Source: Tomocerus qinae (taxonomy: Eukaryota; Arthropoda; Collembola; Entomobryomorpha; Tomoceridae). From it: 64,000 bases of DNA. Positions 12,731 through 23,709 of the stretch are shown piece after piece. The notes below the pieces were generated by a model. The model made no database searches, had not been told where the DNA came from, and worked only from the letters and a program-made list of their open reading frames with translations. The DNA lies in the NCBI GenBank assembly GCA_020055645.1, contig CM034546.1:84444001-84508000 (forward strand), given 5' to 3'. Numbering within the stretch: the stretch's first letter is position 1; the number at the start of each line of letters is the position of its first letter. The position numbers were made by a program, and so were the translations under genes.

Positions 12731-13092
12731 GTGTCAACGTATGGTTATGCTGCTACCAAAAGTGTCGACATAGGGTTGTATCGCTGTTAGAAGTGTCGAC
12801 ATGAGATTTTACTGCTTCTAGAAGTGTCAACATATGGTTTTACTACTTTTAGAAGTGTCGCCATATGGTTTTACTGCTTCTAGAAGTGTCAACATATATA
12901 ATATGTTTTACTGCTTCTAGAAGTGTCAACATATATAATATGTTTTACTGCTTCTAGAAGTGTCAACATATGGTTTTACTGCTTCCAGCAACATATGGTT
13001 TTACTGCTTCTAAAAGTGTCATCATATGGTTTTCCTGCTTTCAGAAGTGTCAACATATGGTTTTACTGCTTCCAGAAGTGCCAACATAGGGT
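12731..13092. repeat. 31-bp minisatellite, ~11 decayed units
   Basis: The unit is built on AAGTGTCAACATATGGTTTT plus ACTGCTTCTAG. Units differ by substitutions, and two contain a small ATATAATATG insertion shared between neighbours, which shows local duplication. Confidence 0.9.
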
Positions 13093-13337
13093 TATTATAT
13101 AATGACTAATATAATATAATTATAATGTAGATCATTGATGAAAAAAAGGAAAAAATCAAAATAATATATTCTAAATGTTTAAAACTTTCAGCATTAAATA
13201 AGATTTAAACAATTTCTTTAAACACAACATTTTTAGTTAGAATTACAACCAAGTTTGACTTTTCTTTGCTCGCCTGTGTCGTTTACCAAAACTTTAAGAC
13301 TGTTCAAATTGATAGTAAAATTTACATTTTTCGAATT

Positions 13338-14318
13338 GCTTTTCATTATGATGGTCAATATTTACTGATTTTGATTTTCTTTTGATTTTTATACTCCATA
13401 TTAATCAATTTAGATTTTAGCTCACCTGACGAGCTTATAGAACCCTCCGTCCGTACCCAAGATAACTTTTGAACGAATAGACTGAAGTTGGCCAAAATTG
13501 GCATAAACAATGCATATGGACTGGTGACGATTCCTATTGATTTTGATATGAATCGGTCCATAGGTTGCTGAGATACCTCAATTTGTCTTCATTTTAATAG
13601 TCAAAGTGAAAAATATAATCGTAAATAATTCCAGTCCAAATATATTATGCGGCTTTTATAGAAGTTGATATTTTATAGTAAAGTCACTAAAACCGATAAA
13701 AACGTGTTGTAGGATCTAAATCAATCTTTTCAAATTGTTTTTATATTTCATAGTTATTATTAATGTATTTTGATTTTCTGTTAATTTCGATACTCAATAT
13801 CAATCAATTTTGATTTTCTGTTGATTTTGGTATTCAATTTTAATCAATTTTGATATTCAATTTTAATCAATTTTGATTTTATTTTGATTTTGGTATTCAA
13901 TGTTGATTAATTTTGATTTTTGTTTATTTTGATATTCAATATTATTTAACTTTGATTTTTGTTTATTTTGATACTCAATATTATTAAATTTTGATGTTCT
14001 GGTGATTTTCATAGTCAACAATTATCTATTTTCATTTTCTGTTGATTTTCATAGTGTACATTATAATATTAGGATTTTCCGTTGATTTTGTTAGTGTACG
14101 TTATGATATTATGATTTTATGTTGATTTTGATAGTGAACATTATTCTATTGATTTTCATAGTCAACTTTAATCTATTGATTTTCTATTGCTTTTGAAGGT
14201 CAAAATTAATTAATTTTGATTTTGATACCCAAAATTAACCAATAAATATGAAAATAGAACTGTGTACACCGTCCCCTTCACTCAGGCGAGCTTCTGTTAC
14301 GGCTTGTTGTAGGTTTTT
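13338..14318 (+). mobile_element. AGCTCACCTGA-headed minisatellite element with shared tail
   Basis: A head at 13419 (TAGCTCACCTGACGAGCTTA, then TAGAACC and CCGTCCGTACC) is followed by a subterminal region, an array of about 40-bp units (13770-14200) and a tail ending at 14318 with CAGGCGAGCTTCTGTTACGG and TTGTAGGTTTTT. The head motif AGCTCRCCTGA recurs inverted in the tail. A piece of a second array (13338-13418) abuts the head. The element on the minus strand at 35937-37193 is a relative. Confidence 0.65.
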
Positions 14319-15318
14319 AATAGTAATAATTGTAAACTTAAATGGAGATTGACCAATTTGATCTGTTATTTACAGTCCTATGGAAACAGCCTAGCCATCA
14401 TATCCAAAATGACTTTCGTACAGGGCAGAAGGTCGTGACATAGCTTTCAAACGTAAAAATCAATTTTAACACACACTGGACCATATATGTGGTCACTGGA
14501 CGGGCGAAAAATCTAGCCCTGTGGTAATTTAGTTAGTATGGAAGGGATTACCGGCGTAGTCACTCACTCACAAAGTCAACTTTCTACAGTGAGTATATGT
14601 CCTATCCTCTCTGTATATCGACGTTTTAAGAATAAAACAATACACTTCATTCCTTTCATAGCAGTAAATTTTTCTTGTTTTTTAACTGGTAATTTTTCAA
14701 TAACTGTTGTTGCATTTCACTTTCAGTGATTTTTCAGTTTAGATAGTACGATAAGCCGAAATGAACACATTCAAAGTAGGTCTTTGTGACGTGGGTCTGA
14801 TATGCAGAACCACGGCTATCGGATCGCATTAACGAAAATTATTCAAATTTAAATTAGCTACAACTTAAGCCACGGGCCATTCCGGTGTCTATAACTGACA
14901 TATTATTGCCAATTCGAATGTGAGGATTGCAATGGTGTATATACGAATTCTCTCTGTCGTTAGTGTTCGGTGCTAAATGTAATAGTAGCTAGACTACATA
15001 AATAGTTTATATTATAACCAAACAAATGTTGTTTATTTAGTGTTTTATAAAAAGTAGAATAGATGGTCTAGTCAGGAGTCTGAGTACTTTTTGCTCCACC
15101 GTGATCTTCTTTCCCCTCAAATTTCATTTAGCATAAGTTGGTAAACGGAAGTATTACTACCATTTTATACAGTATGCTTTTGTGGCAATTTATTCTGAAA
15201 AGAAGGGGTGGGATTTCAAACAAAAATACCTCGTAATTAGTTAGTAACTAAGGTGATTTTCAACAAATTTGACTCCGACTCTTGATTCTCTTATTACGAA
15301 GTGATAAGAATAGAATAA
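14319..15318. other. non-coding DNA
   Basis: No gene recognised. The segment near 15270-15310 is similar in inverted form to 32080-32110 (shared GACTCTTGATTCTC), an old dispersed repeat. Confidence 0.35.
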
Positions 15319-15903
15319 GGGGTGGCATCACGTATCTTTTCAAATAAGCCGCTTAGATATAATCCAAAGTTAACCCGAGTTTAACCGTAAATATAACCTT
15401 ATTCTGTAGCAAAAAGTAATATGGCTCAACTTTGGTTCAAACTAAACCATGGTTTAACTTTTTTAACCACAATAGTTTGATCCCCATGGCTACTCCTACA
15501 TGTGGATGGGTCAAATTACTAATGTGGTTTGCAGATTTAAAAATGTAGTTTATATGAGTCTTCAAGTATACTTCCAAAATAAAAGTGTCCATGACTACCT
15601 ACGCTGAGATTTGGACTTGGACTATAAAGTATGAGAAAATACAATGCAAAATAACATTATTATCAGACTTAATCCACCTGTGAGGCTGGATTAACTTTTT
15701 TGGCTCAATTCGTGGTTTGAACTAGACGTTTAAAGTTACAGAATATGCGTATTCGCTAATTTTGGTCAAAGTGACGATGACTTAACTTCTTCTCATCTTT
15801 TGTTGTCTCAGCCATTTTATTTCCGGTTATAGAATAGGTTTAAGTCTGGATTAGAAGATAACCCGATTATTTCTGGCTTAACGAAGTTACGTAATGCCAC
15901 CCC
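15319..15903 (+). mobile_element. 585-bp TIR element, copy A
   Basis: The ends are inverted: left GGGGTGGCATCACGTA, right TACGTAATGCCACCCC. No transposase frame is present. It is followed after one base by a second copy in the same orientation (15905-16489) that is identical except for a handful of substitutions. Interior motifs such as TTTAACC and GGTTTAA are repeated in both orientations. Superfamily not certain. Confidence 0.85.
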
Positions 15904-15904
15904 A

Positions 15905-16489
15905 GGGGTGGCATCACGTATCTTTTCAAATAAGCCGCTTAGATATAATCCAAAGTTAACCCAAGTTTAACCGTAAATATAACCTCATTCTGTAGCAAAA
16001 AGTAATATGGCTCAACTTTGGTTCAAACTAAACCATGGTTTAACTTTTTTAACCACAATAGTTTGATCCCCATGGCTACTCCTACATGTGGATGGGTCAA
16101 ATTACTAATGTGGTTTGCAGATTTAAAAATATAGTTTATATGAGTCTTCAAGTTTACTTCCAAAATAAAAGTGTCCATGACTACCTACGCTGAGATTTGG
16201 ACTTGGACTATAAAGTATGAGAAAATACAATGCAAAATAACATTATTATCAGACTTAATCCACCTATGAGGCTGGATTAACTTTTTTGGCTCAATTCGTG
16301 GTTTGAACTTGATGTTTAAAGTTACAGAATATGCGTATTCGCTAATTTAGGTCAAAGTGACGATGACTTAACTTTTTCTCATCTTTTGTTGTCTCAGCCA
16401 TTTTATTTCCGGTTATAGAATAGGTTTAAGTCTGGATTAGAAGATAACCTGATTATTTCTGGCTTAACGAAGTTACGTAATGCCACCCC
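15905..16489 (+). mobile_element. 585-bp TIR element, copy B (tandem with A)
   Basis: Head-to-tail with copy A, with only an A between the two terminal repeats. It has the same inverted ends. The very high identity implies either a recent tandem duplication or two insertions of young sister copies. Confidence 0.85.
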
Positions 16490-17575
16490 AGGAAATCTTG
16501 ATTATGGTCATGATCTGTCCATGAGTCACACGTCACATTCGTCCTCTCGTTAAATGTCCATGAATGTCAGTGTTTTCAGAGTTAAACAAATTGTGTTACG
16601 TTTAAAAATACAGTCCTATGCATCAGCAGCATACAGTTAGTTTATGCTTAAAAAGTCGATTTGAAAAATGTAAATGGGAGATTACATTGTTAAGCTTGAG
16701 GAGCAGTGGAAAAGTACTGGGATTTTTGACGTCCGCGCCAACACATGTATTAAAAAGATAGAGCTATCCTTCCCTTCCTACAAGGTACTTAACCTTATAA
16801 CTTGTTAACTTACTTGTTATTAACCAGTACGGAATATAGTTTTTGTTCCTTGGCGGAGATTTTGAAACCGATCTACTCGGCCGCTAGACTAGCCATTCTA
16901 GTAGATTCGAAGCTTTAATTTTTACATATAATATTTCCTTTTAACTTCTCTAATTCACATTAGTTATAAGGACCACGCTGTCGCAACTATTCTTATATCG
17001 TTTACGATGGTTTATTAAATGCCAATATAATTTCTCGTAAGCTGGTTATTCCATTACAATGGTATATTACCTATTATCTGCATGTCTAATCCACTGTAGT
17101 AACACTGTGTACTAGTATAAGTAAGAAATTCAAGAGTCAGATCTGAATAATATACCATGATGTCGTATCCAATCATCATGATGAATGCGTGGATATGTAC
17201 ATGAAGCAACAGATACGGAGGCACGTTCTATGGGTTGTGTAGCCGCCTGTTTGTTTGAATGGGTAAATATATGAGTGGAGTGTGTGAATGGAGAGTTTGG
17301 AGAGTGTTTGATTTGAGTTGGTGGAGATGAAAGAAAGGTTTGGCAAGGTGCAATGCAAGATCACTCTGATCGGGGTCAGTGTGTGAGTGAGGTGAAAAGG
17401 AAATCATTTTTTGGGTCGATTCCCTCTTTGCTCTCGGCCGTCCTTCCTCCACTCCCCACCACTTCAGGTGGACTAATCTCATCACTCTCTTTATGCATCC
17501 ACCTTGTTAAATATGTATACTAACTAGGTGCTTTTATATTATATATATGCAATCAGTACATATATTACACAAAGA
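16490..17575. other. non-coding DNA
   Basis: No gene or repeat could be supported. The reading frames near 17176-17485 on the minus strand show no protein similarity I recognise. Confidence 0.35.
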
Positions 17576-17997
17576 AACTTACTATCAAAAAAACCCATTC
17601 CTATTACCAACTAGTGAAGTTACCCGTCCTACGGACGGGGTAGTAACAGAACGGTTGCATTCCTTAAAAAATTTCTAAATTTTTTAAGGAATTCAAGCGT
17701 AAAATTTGTAAAAGTTATGTTTATCAATGTGGAATGATGTGTAGAGTAGAATATGGAGTAAGTGTGGAGTAAAATAAGGACTAAGTGTGGAGTAGCATAT
17801 GGAGTAAGTGTGGAGTAGCATATGGAGTAAGTGTGGAGTAGCATACGGAGTAAGTGAGGAGTAGCATATGGAGTAAGTGTGGAGTAGCATATGGAGTAAG
17901 TGTGGAGTAGCATATGGAGTAAGTGTGGAGTAGCATATGGAGTAAGTGTGGAGTAGCATATGGAGTAAGTGTGGAGTAGCATATTGTAAGCAATGCA
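17576..17997 (+). mobile_element. head plus 23-bp minisatellite (copy 2), left direct repeat of a 3.9 kb block
   Basis: From AACTTACTATCAAAAAAACC onward this stretch is repeated at 21103-21500. It includes CTAGTGAAGTTAC, the hairpin CCCGTCCTACGGACGGG (17623-17639), a small CTTAAAAAATTT..AAATTTTTTAAG hairpin and a 23-bp array at about 17745-17986 (unit core GGAGTAAGTGTGGAGTAGCA). No tail module follows. Identity before the array appears complete between the two copies. Confidence 0.75.
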
Positions 17998-19331
17998 TAG
18001 ATGTATGCTCAACTATTATATGTCAGGGGGATATTATTAGTAGTAGTGCTACTCGTATGGGGGATAATAATATTGCCAAGCCAAGCCAGAATAATTATTA
18101 CACATATGCTAGCCGCTCTCGGCTAGAAATAAAACACGTCATAGGGTACACACAGATTCGGATCAATCAATTAATTGTATTGTAATAAACCAAATATTAT
18201 AAATTGTATTTTTACGACTGAATGGACCAAGATGAAAACACAATCGCGACAATGACAGTTGGGACGGAAATACGACGATGGTGACAAGATGACGACGGTG
18301 ACAGTTGTGACTGAATGACGACGACACTCACGATCCAACACGACGACAATTCCTGGCTTGGTCCAAACACTTTCCTTCGGGACAAAACTCTTCCTTCTTT
18401 CCTTGGCTTCTTCGGCTTCGCTCCTGCTGGCTTCCACATTCACTTCCAAACGGCAACTTCAGGTTGCTTCCTCGCCAAAGCCCAGACCTCCACTAACTTG
18501 ACTAACTCCAAAACCTGTTCTTTTCCTTCCTTGCTGTTTTTCGCCCTTTCCCGCTCTCCCGGCTTTGCTTCTAAATATCTCGGCAGACGGAGTCTGCCTC
18601 TCATCTCCTTTAGTAGCGGGGGGTATTTTTGGGGGGTTTGGGAACGGACTCTTTTAGTCCATTATATTTTCTGGGGCGGGGCGATGAGACGGATGCGGTT
18701 TTCAGAGTAGTTTCCATTGCGGCGGTGGGGACAACTGGATAAAAGGTCGGAGGGTCCTTTGTAGTTGTTGATGTTGAGTCGGGGGTGTCGGTATAGTTCA
18801 CCAAGGTGGTCCTACTATGTAGGACTCCTTCTGGTGCGTCTCTTTGGCATCATGGGCGTAGTAAAGGGATAATGTTCAGGTTTCACAGTGTTTTTGGAGT
18901 TCTGGCGTCTTGGGTAAATTTAGGGAACTGCTTTAGGCTTCTTGGCGACGTCGTAGTTTTTGGGGTCCTTCCAATTAGGCAAAGATGGGAGCAAAAAAAC
19001 GAAATGGGTTTATGGTTACGTTTGTAGGGACGGGTTCAAAATAACGGTTCCAGTTGCTGCTAAAAAGAAGACAAAATTAATTCAAACCAAAAAATATGTA
19101 AATAACTTGTGTCGGGGCTCTAGATTAGGTGAAGTTGGGAATTATTTATTTTCTGCGTCAAATGGGTTCGCGCTTCTGGGCGAAGTAGGGATGGGTTCCA
19201 GTTTCGGCAAGTTCGGGAAAAGTTAATTTAAATTGACGGTCCGACTGCAGCTAAAAAAAACAAAGACAAATTAGTTCCATGGTTTAGGACTAGATTTAGG
19301 ATCGATTACGGATTTGGGAATTAGGGCAACG
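17998..19331. other. relatively GC-rich non-coding interior of the fossil block
   Basis: From about 18240 to 18900 the sequence is richer in G and C than its surroundings. It contains frames on both strands, none of which I recognise. It is treated here as part of the decayed element. Confidence 0.35.
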
Positions 19332-20000
19332 TTATCGGGCGTCTTCAAAATCGTACATCAGCTTATTATACCGGTCCACTAAAAAGTCTATGTGTTCGTC
19401 CTCTGATGATTCCGAAATTGCAACACATAGTGACCGGGTGTGGGATTTTCGTGATCCAGTAGGGGGCTGATTAGGTTCCGTTTTAGCTGGTTTAGGGTTC
19501 AAATCAGAATCGAGGGCATCCATTTTGTCCATTAATTTCCGTAATCGGGGGGACGCATATTTTTCATATAATTCCCGTTGTTATGGGTTAATAACGAATA
19601 GAGCGTTCAATTGGGCGATGTCATCTAATTCCTTCGTGGATTGGACAGTTTCAGATTTTCGGGACCTCGATTTTCTCTTTTTCTTTTGGGATGTTTTAGA
19701 AGAATTAGGGGGCGGGAATCTTTGATAAGAACTGGCATCTGAACATTCTCCGTACATGGATCCGATTGCACTATCAGTTTCGTGGTTAGGGACTTTTTGG
19801 GTGTTACATGGGCTTGATTTAGTGCGATTTCGACTGCCGATGTCATCTTGCAGGTAAGTCTGGTCGGGATTGGCGGCCGTGTTTGGTGTGTGGCCGAAGA
19901 CTTTCTTCAGTTGCTTAATGGATCCAGGGGAAAACCAGTGTGTTCCCCATTGTTCGGTTTTATTTGAGCAGTTATAGGTGGGCGAATTAAGCGTCACCAA
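19332..20000 (-). pseudogene. fossil reading frame, polar Ser/Lys-rich protein, unknown
   Basis: A largely open minus-strand region. The protein is hydrophilic, with a basic stretch of Lys, Arg and Ser and acidic Ser/Glu/Asp segments. It lacks a recognised domain. It lies divergent from, and directly next to, the retropepsin-like frame, so it may be the gag-like part of the same element in rearranged orientation, or unrelated. It is broken. Confidence 0.35.
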
Positions 20001-20353
20001 CTAGCAGATGCGAAAATATTCGAAACCCAATCCCTGTATGTAATGTTACCGTCCCAGCCCCCAATGTACAGCAATGTTCAGAACCTACAATTTCATACTT
20101 TAAGAAAATCAACACAAAAAAATCTTCAATTTACAATCAATCCATAAAAATCATAAAACCCCAAAAACAATGTTCTAGTATTAACTCCCCTACATTTAAC
20201 GATATAAAATCTTTCTTTTCTGAACCTAATGTCCCAAAACCCGCTTCTGAAAGCAGAGCAACGTATTCTACTGCGAATACGCCCTTAACGTACACACGGT
20301 ACGGATATTATCCCACTAGATATAAGTACATAAAATTAAGAAGAATTCTAAAA

Positions 20354-21076
20354 ATGGTGGAAGTCTACGCCTCTAACACATACGTCCCGACTTTGGCAGA
20401 TTCTGGAGCCACGATTTCTGCTATCAGCCCAGCAATGCTAGAGAAATGTACAAACAGTAGCGACAAGTCCATAATTCATCGTATTAGCCCAGTTAAACCT
20501 TTTTCAGTCAAATTGGCAGTTGGAAAGAAAAACATTGTAATAGTAAACACCCAAGTCGAAATGTTTATAAAGGTTGATGGAAACCACCAAATACTTTGGA
20601 GATTTTTCCTAGTCCCACGTCTCAACAATTTATTAATTCTTGGACAAGATTGGCTACAGGCTTACAAAATTATACTAGATTTCAGCGACATGAAGATCGT
20701 CTATGGCATCAACATGAATAAAGATGCACCGAGAGAAGTCCCTAAGCAAAATGCCCCCAGCCTACCCAAAAATACCCAAGAAACCACAGAGATACCTTCA
20801 GCGCCATCTACGACCGAAGATTCTACAGAATCCGATGACTCAGACGTTCCAACTACCGAACATACACTGTGTGACAAATGCAACAATTGCATCGACCTAT
20901 CCGACTGCAAGTTACAAAAGATAGGAAAAGTTAAACTTCCCAAAAAGAAGTCGAAAACTCCCAACAAGCCCAAGAAATCAAAGAAACCCATGAAAATCTT
21001 CGCAGAATCTAAAACGACTGAATCACCCCCGGCTACTACTACTGACCCTATCACAACGACTACCACAGCGAATTAA
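20354..21076 (+). pseudogene. retropepsin-like (aspartic protease) fragment of an LTR-type retroelement
   Basis: The frame has the retroviral-type aspartic protease signature: an active-site loop LADSGATISAIS about 17 residues in, and a second conserved block LILGQDWL about 100 residues later followed by the hydrophobic DFSDMKIVYG strand. The C-terminal ~120 residues are low in complexity: Thr/Glu/Ser-rich, a Cys cluster (CDKCNNC), a Lys-rich stretch, then Thr-rich. The open frame runs upstream to about 19990 without a start codon. No reverse transcriptase follows; the frame ends 27 bp before the right direct repeat. It is a fossil of a Ty3/gypsy- or BEL-like element, family not certain. Confidence 0.65.
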
Positions 21077-21102
21077 GCCCCCCAGCGTCCGACTTACAAC
21101 TT

Positions 21103-22143
21103 ACTATCAAAAAAACCCATTCCTATTACCAACTAGTGAAGTTACCCGTCCTACGGACGGGGTAGTAACAGAACGGTTGCATTCCTTAAAAAATTTCTAA
21201 ATTTTTTAAGGAATTCAAGCGTAAAATTTGTAAAAGTTATGTTTATCAATGTGGAATGATGTGTAGAGTAGAATATGGAGTAAGTGTGGAGTAAAATAAG
21301 GACTAAGTGTGGAGTAGCATATGGAGTAAGTGTGGAGTAGCATATGGAGTAAGTGTGGAGTAGCATATGGAGTAAGTGTGGAGTAGCATATGGAGTAAAT
21401 GTGGTGTAACATATGCAGTAAGTGTGGAGTAGCATATGGAGTAAGTGTGGAGTAGCATATGGAGTAAATGTTGTGTAACATATGGAGTAAGTGTGGAGTA
21501 GAACATAAAGTGGTTTAAAGAGTACTAACCTCAAGGGTGCATGAATTACCCGTCACCCACCACGAAGTTACTCCCTGTCAAAATGCCACCTGCCGTGTAA
21601 TTACCCTTCAAAATTAAACCTGCCATCCACTTGCCCATTAAACATCTACCTGCCGTCCACTCGACCATCAAACATCCACCTGTCGTCCACTTGCCCATCA
21701 CACATACCTCTGTCGTCCACTTGCCCATCAAACATCTACTTTGATTTTATGTAGATATTTCAAATGATATAGCTTCGTTTCCTTATAATATCAATGTCTG
21801 AATTTTTAATATGTCGTAGCTACATATATAAAGACTCAATTCTGAAGGTTTGGTCAAAATCCGTACGCTCGGTCTTATATTACACTTATTCAAGTGATAC
21901 AACTACGTTTTGGCTGCGTTATGACTGTATTAGGATCACGTCAGTTTTCATATATCCTTATAATATCAATGTCTGTATTTGTAATATGTCGTAGCTACGT
22001 ATATAAAGACTAAATGCTGAAAGTTTGGTCAAAATCCGTACGCTAGATTTTGTGTTACATACGAATTTTGTTCTTCTACCAAATTGTGTACACGATACCC
22101 TTTACTCAGGCGAGCTTCTGTTACGGCTTGTTATAGGTTTTTA
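21103..22143 (+). mobile_element. head-array-tail element (copy 3), apparently full length
   Basis: The head CTAGTGAAGTTAC plus CCCGTCCTACGGACGGG (21145-21161) is followed by a 23-bp array at about 21270-21500. A second array of ~30-bp units lies at about 21560-21735 (core CCACTTGCCCATCAAACATC). Next comes an internal duplication (21790-21870 and 21965-22045, sharing ATATGTCGTAGCTAC), and then the tail CAGGCGAGCTTCTGTTACGG ending near 22143. The left ~400 bp equals 17576-17997. Confidence 0.7.
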
Positions 22144-22520
22144 GCTAGCCTGACGAGCTATAAAGAATCGCACAGTCTGTCCGTCCGCGCGATGAAACTA
22201 CCCCAAGTCCGTCCCCACGATAACTCCCGAAGGAATTGACAGAATTTGGCCAAACTTGGCAAAAACGTCGTCTATGGGTTTGTGACGATCCCTATTGATT
22301 GTTGACAAAATATGTCTAACGGTTCGCAAATAACAGCTGAAACAATATGTTATTTAATCTTTGGTGTCACTGTTGATTTGCATAATGCCGCTTTTATTGA
22401 AAACTTGTTGAAAAATTCTGTCAATTCCTTTGGAAGTTATCGTAGGGACGGACTTGGGGTAGTTTCATCGCGCGGACGGACATATTGTGCGATTCTATAC
22501 AGCTCGTCAGGCGAGCTAAA
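22141..22520. mobile_element. inverted-repeat element built from two AGCTCGCCTGA heads
   Basis: The left end TTAGCTAGCCTGACGAGCTA and about 115 bp after it are repeated in inverted form at the right end (to TCGTCAGGCGAGCTAAA). The arms include CGCACA, GTCCGTCCGCGCGATGAAAC and AGGAATTGACAGAATTT. Each arm is the head module known from 13419 and 37193, so this is a head-to-head version without array or tail. It starts exactly where the tail of copy 3 ends. Confidence 0.75.
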
Positions 22521-22559
22521 ACACTCAATTTTCTAATTAATCGCTTGACACTACATTGC

Positions 22560-23106
22560 TAATTAAGGCTAACTCGGCCTTAAAATGGTCCATTGTCCAG
22601 TGATAGCAGTATGTTTAATGGTGATTAAAAGTATCCGAGTCAAAAATGTGGTGGGTAACCGGAGTAATTTGCCAATAGCCAAATTCTCTTTCTACAAAAA
22701 GGTTGACCCTAGGCCGCACTAAGGCGAAGTTTTGGAATATTTTTCGACTCTATCAATGTAACGGAAAATCTGTACTACTGGCCCTGGCTCATCTAATGAG
22801 AAAGCATGAAAAGGTCAATTGGAATTAACATAAAAATCTATGTATCTGAAATACATTCTACCCATCGCACAATATTGCCCCGGAAATACACAGTAGCTTT
22901 ATTTATAACAGGACTTGTGTCCTGTGGCCGGTACATTATATTAATGATGAACCCAATTGAATGCCGGTGTAATTGGCCTACTAAAAACCATAATTCTTAC
23001 AAAATTGTTTGTAGATGCACTAGCACCATGTACTATAGGACCTTGGTCTTGTGACCGCCTAGTACTACAATAAAACTGATTTACGCTACTTTTTTACGCC
23101 CTTGGA
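22560..23106. repeat. dispersed repeat (family R4)
   Basis: The part at about 22698-23045 is similar in inverted form to 53255-53495 (shared ACATTCTACCCATC, CAATATTG, TAGCTTTATTTATAACAGGAC and CCTGTGNCCGG). A shorter relative lies at 32468-32560. No coding capacity. Confidence 0.55.
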
Positions 23107-23614
23107 ACCAGTGTTGGGAAATTGACCAATTTTTTGCATTTTGACCGGGCCAGGTGGTCAAAACGGTTAAAACCGGCCAAAACGGTCAAAATATCAGTAT
23201 ACAGTTACTTAGGCTAGCAAAGCATATTTAAAATATTTAGAGAATGAAATATTACCTAAAACCAATGAAACACTAATCTACCAACATCCAACTACAAAAT
23301 GACACACTCTAATCATTTTTAACTGCAATCTTTAGAAAGTTTTATTTGTTGTTCACTGTTGCAGTAAAAGCTACTTTGGGGTCTCAGTGTACCCCAAAAG
23401 GGTATTTTGACCGCTTTTTGGACTTGCCGCTTAGACCGAAAATGGTCAAAACGGTTTTGACCACGACCCTGCTTGGAACATGGTTTATCCTTAGTGTAAT
23501 TAGTATCTATGTCACATCTATTATTCTAAAAATTTGGTATTAGGTTATTATTTATTAGGTTAAAATTATTTCTTTAGGCAAATTACACATTAGTATTGTA
23601 TTTACTATTTCCAG
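23107..23614. other. flotillin intron 1 end with GGTCAAAACGG-rich repeat
   Basis: Starts with CCAGTGTTGGGAAATTGACC and has several copies of GGTCAAAA(C/T)GG at 23150-23190 and 23440-23465. It resembles a decayed inverted-repeat element. The intron ends at the acceptor TTTACTATTTCCAG (AG at 23613-23614). Confidence 0.4.
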
Positions 23615-23709
23615 GAGGGTGTTTTGGCGCTACTTCCAAGAGAACAATTGTTGGTGGGTGGGCATGGGCTTGGTGGCTTGTCACTGATGTTCAGAGACTC
23701 TCCCTTGAG
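23615..23709 (+). CDS. Flo2: flotillin-2 exon 2
   Basis: Encodes [20 protein letters not shown] onward to RLSLE. It starts in phase 1 (GA completes a codon begun in exon 1) and ends in phase 0 at GAG before the donor GTAAAT. The hydrophobic Trp-rich stretch is the membrane-associated start of the SPFH domain and holds the Cys used for palmitoylation in relatives (one Cys here, GGCF, where fly and human have GGCC). Confidence 0.95.

Larger units (their letters stand above)
17576..21500. mobile_element. fossil block: retropepsin-bearing DNA between two direct repeats
   Basis: A ~3.1 kb interior lies between direct repeats of about 400 bp. The interior holds a + strand retropepsin-like frame (20354-21076) and a minus-strand frame of unknown kind (about 19332-20000). 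No reverse transcriptase or integrase was recognised. The arrangement could be a decayed LTR-type element with repeat-bearing ends, but the same head is found elsewhere in solo elements with unrelated arrays. Capture of a retroelement fragment between two copies of the head-array-tail family is therefore at least as likely. The element is broken; the near-identity of the flanking repeats argues that the duplication is young. Confidence 0.45.

Noticed and set aside
17629-18012. Minus-strand frame with TPYATPHLLHMLLHTYSICYS repeats
   Set aside because: Translation of the 23-bp minisatellite. The same peptide appears in other frames and at 21151-21534.
18315-18710. 131-codon + strand frame in the GC-richer stretch
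   Set aside because: No recognised domain, and overlapping frames on the other strand are equally long. It is most easily explained by lower AT content.
20701-21066. 121-codon minus-strand frame opposite the retropepsin-like frame
   Set aside because: Shadow of the low-complexity Thr/Lys-rich C-terminal part on the other strand.
17576-21500. Ordinary LTR retrotransposon with 400-bp LTRs
   Set aside because: The repeats do not begin TG and end CA, they contain a head found elsewhere in solo elements with other arrays, and no RT or integrase was recognised. Kept only as one alternative.
1-23600. Flotillin-2 exon 1
   Set aside because: I looked for a start codon followed by the conserved GPNEALVVSG-type end with a GT donor in phase 1 and found none by eye. 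A translated search of this region and further upstream would be decisive.
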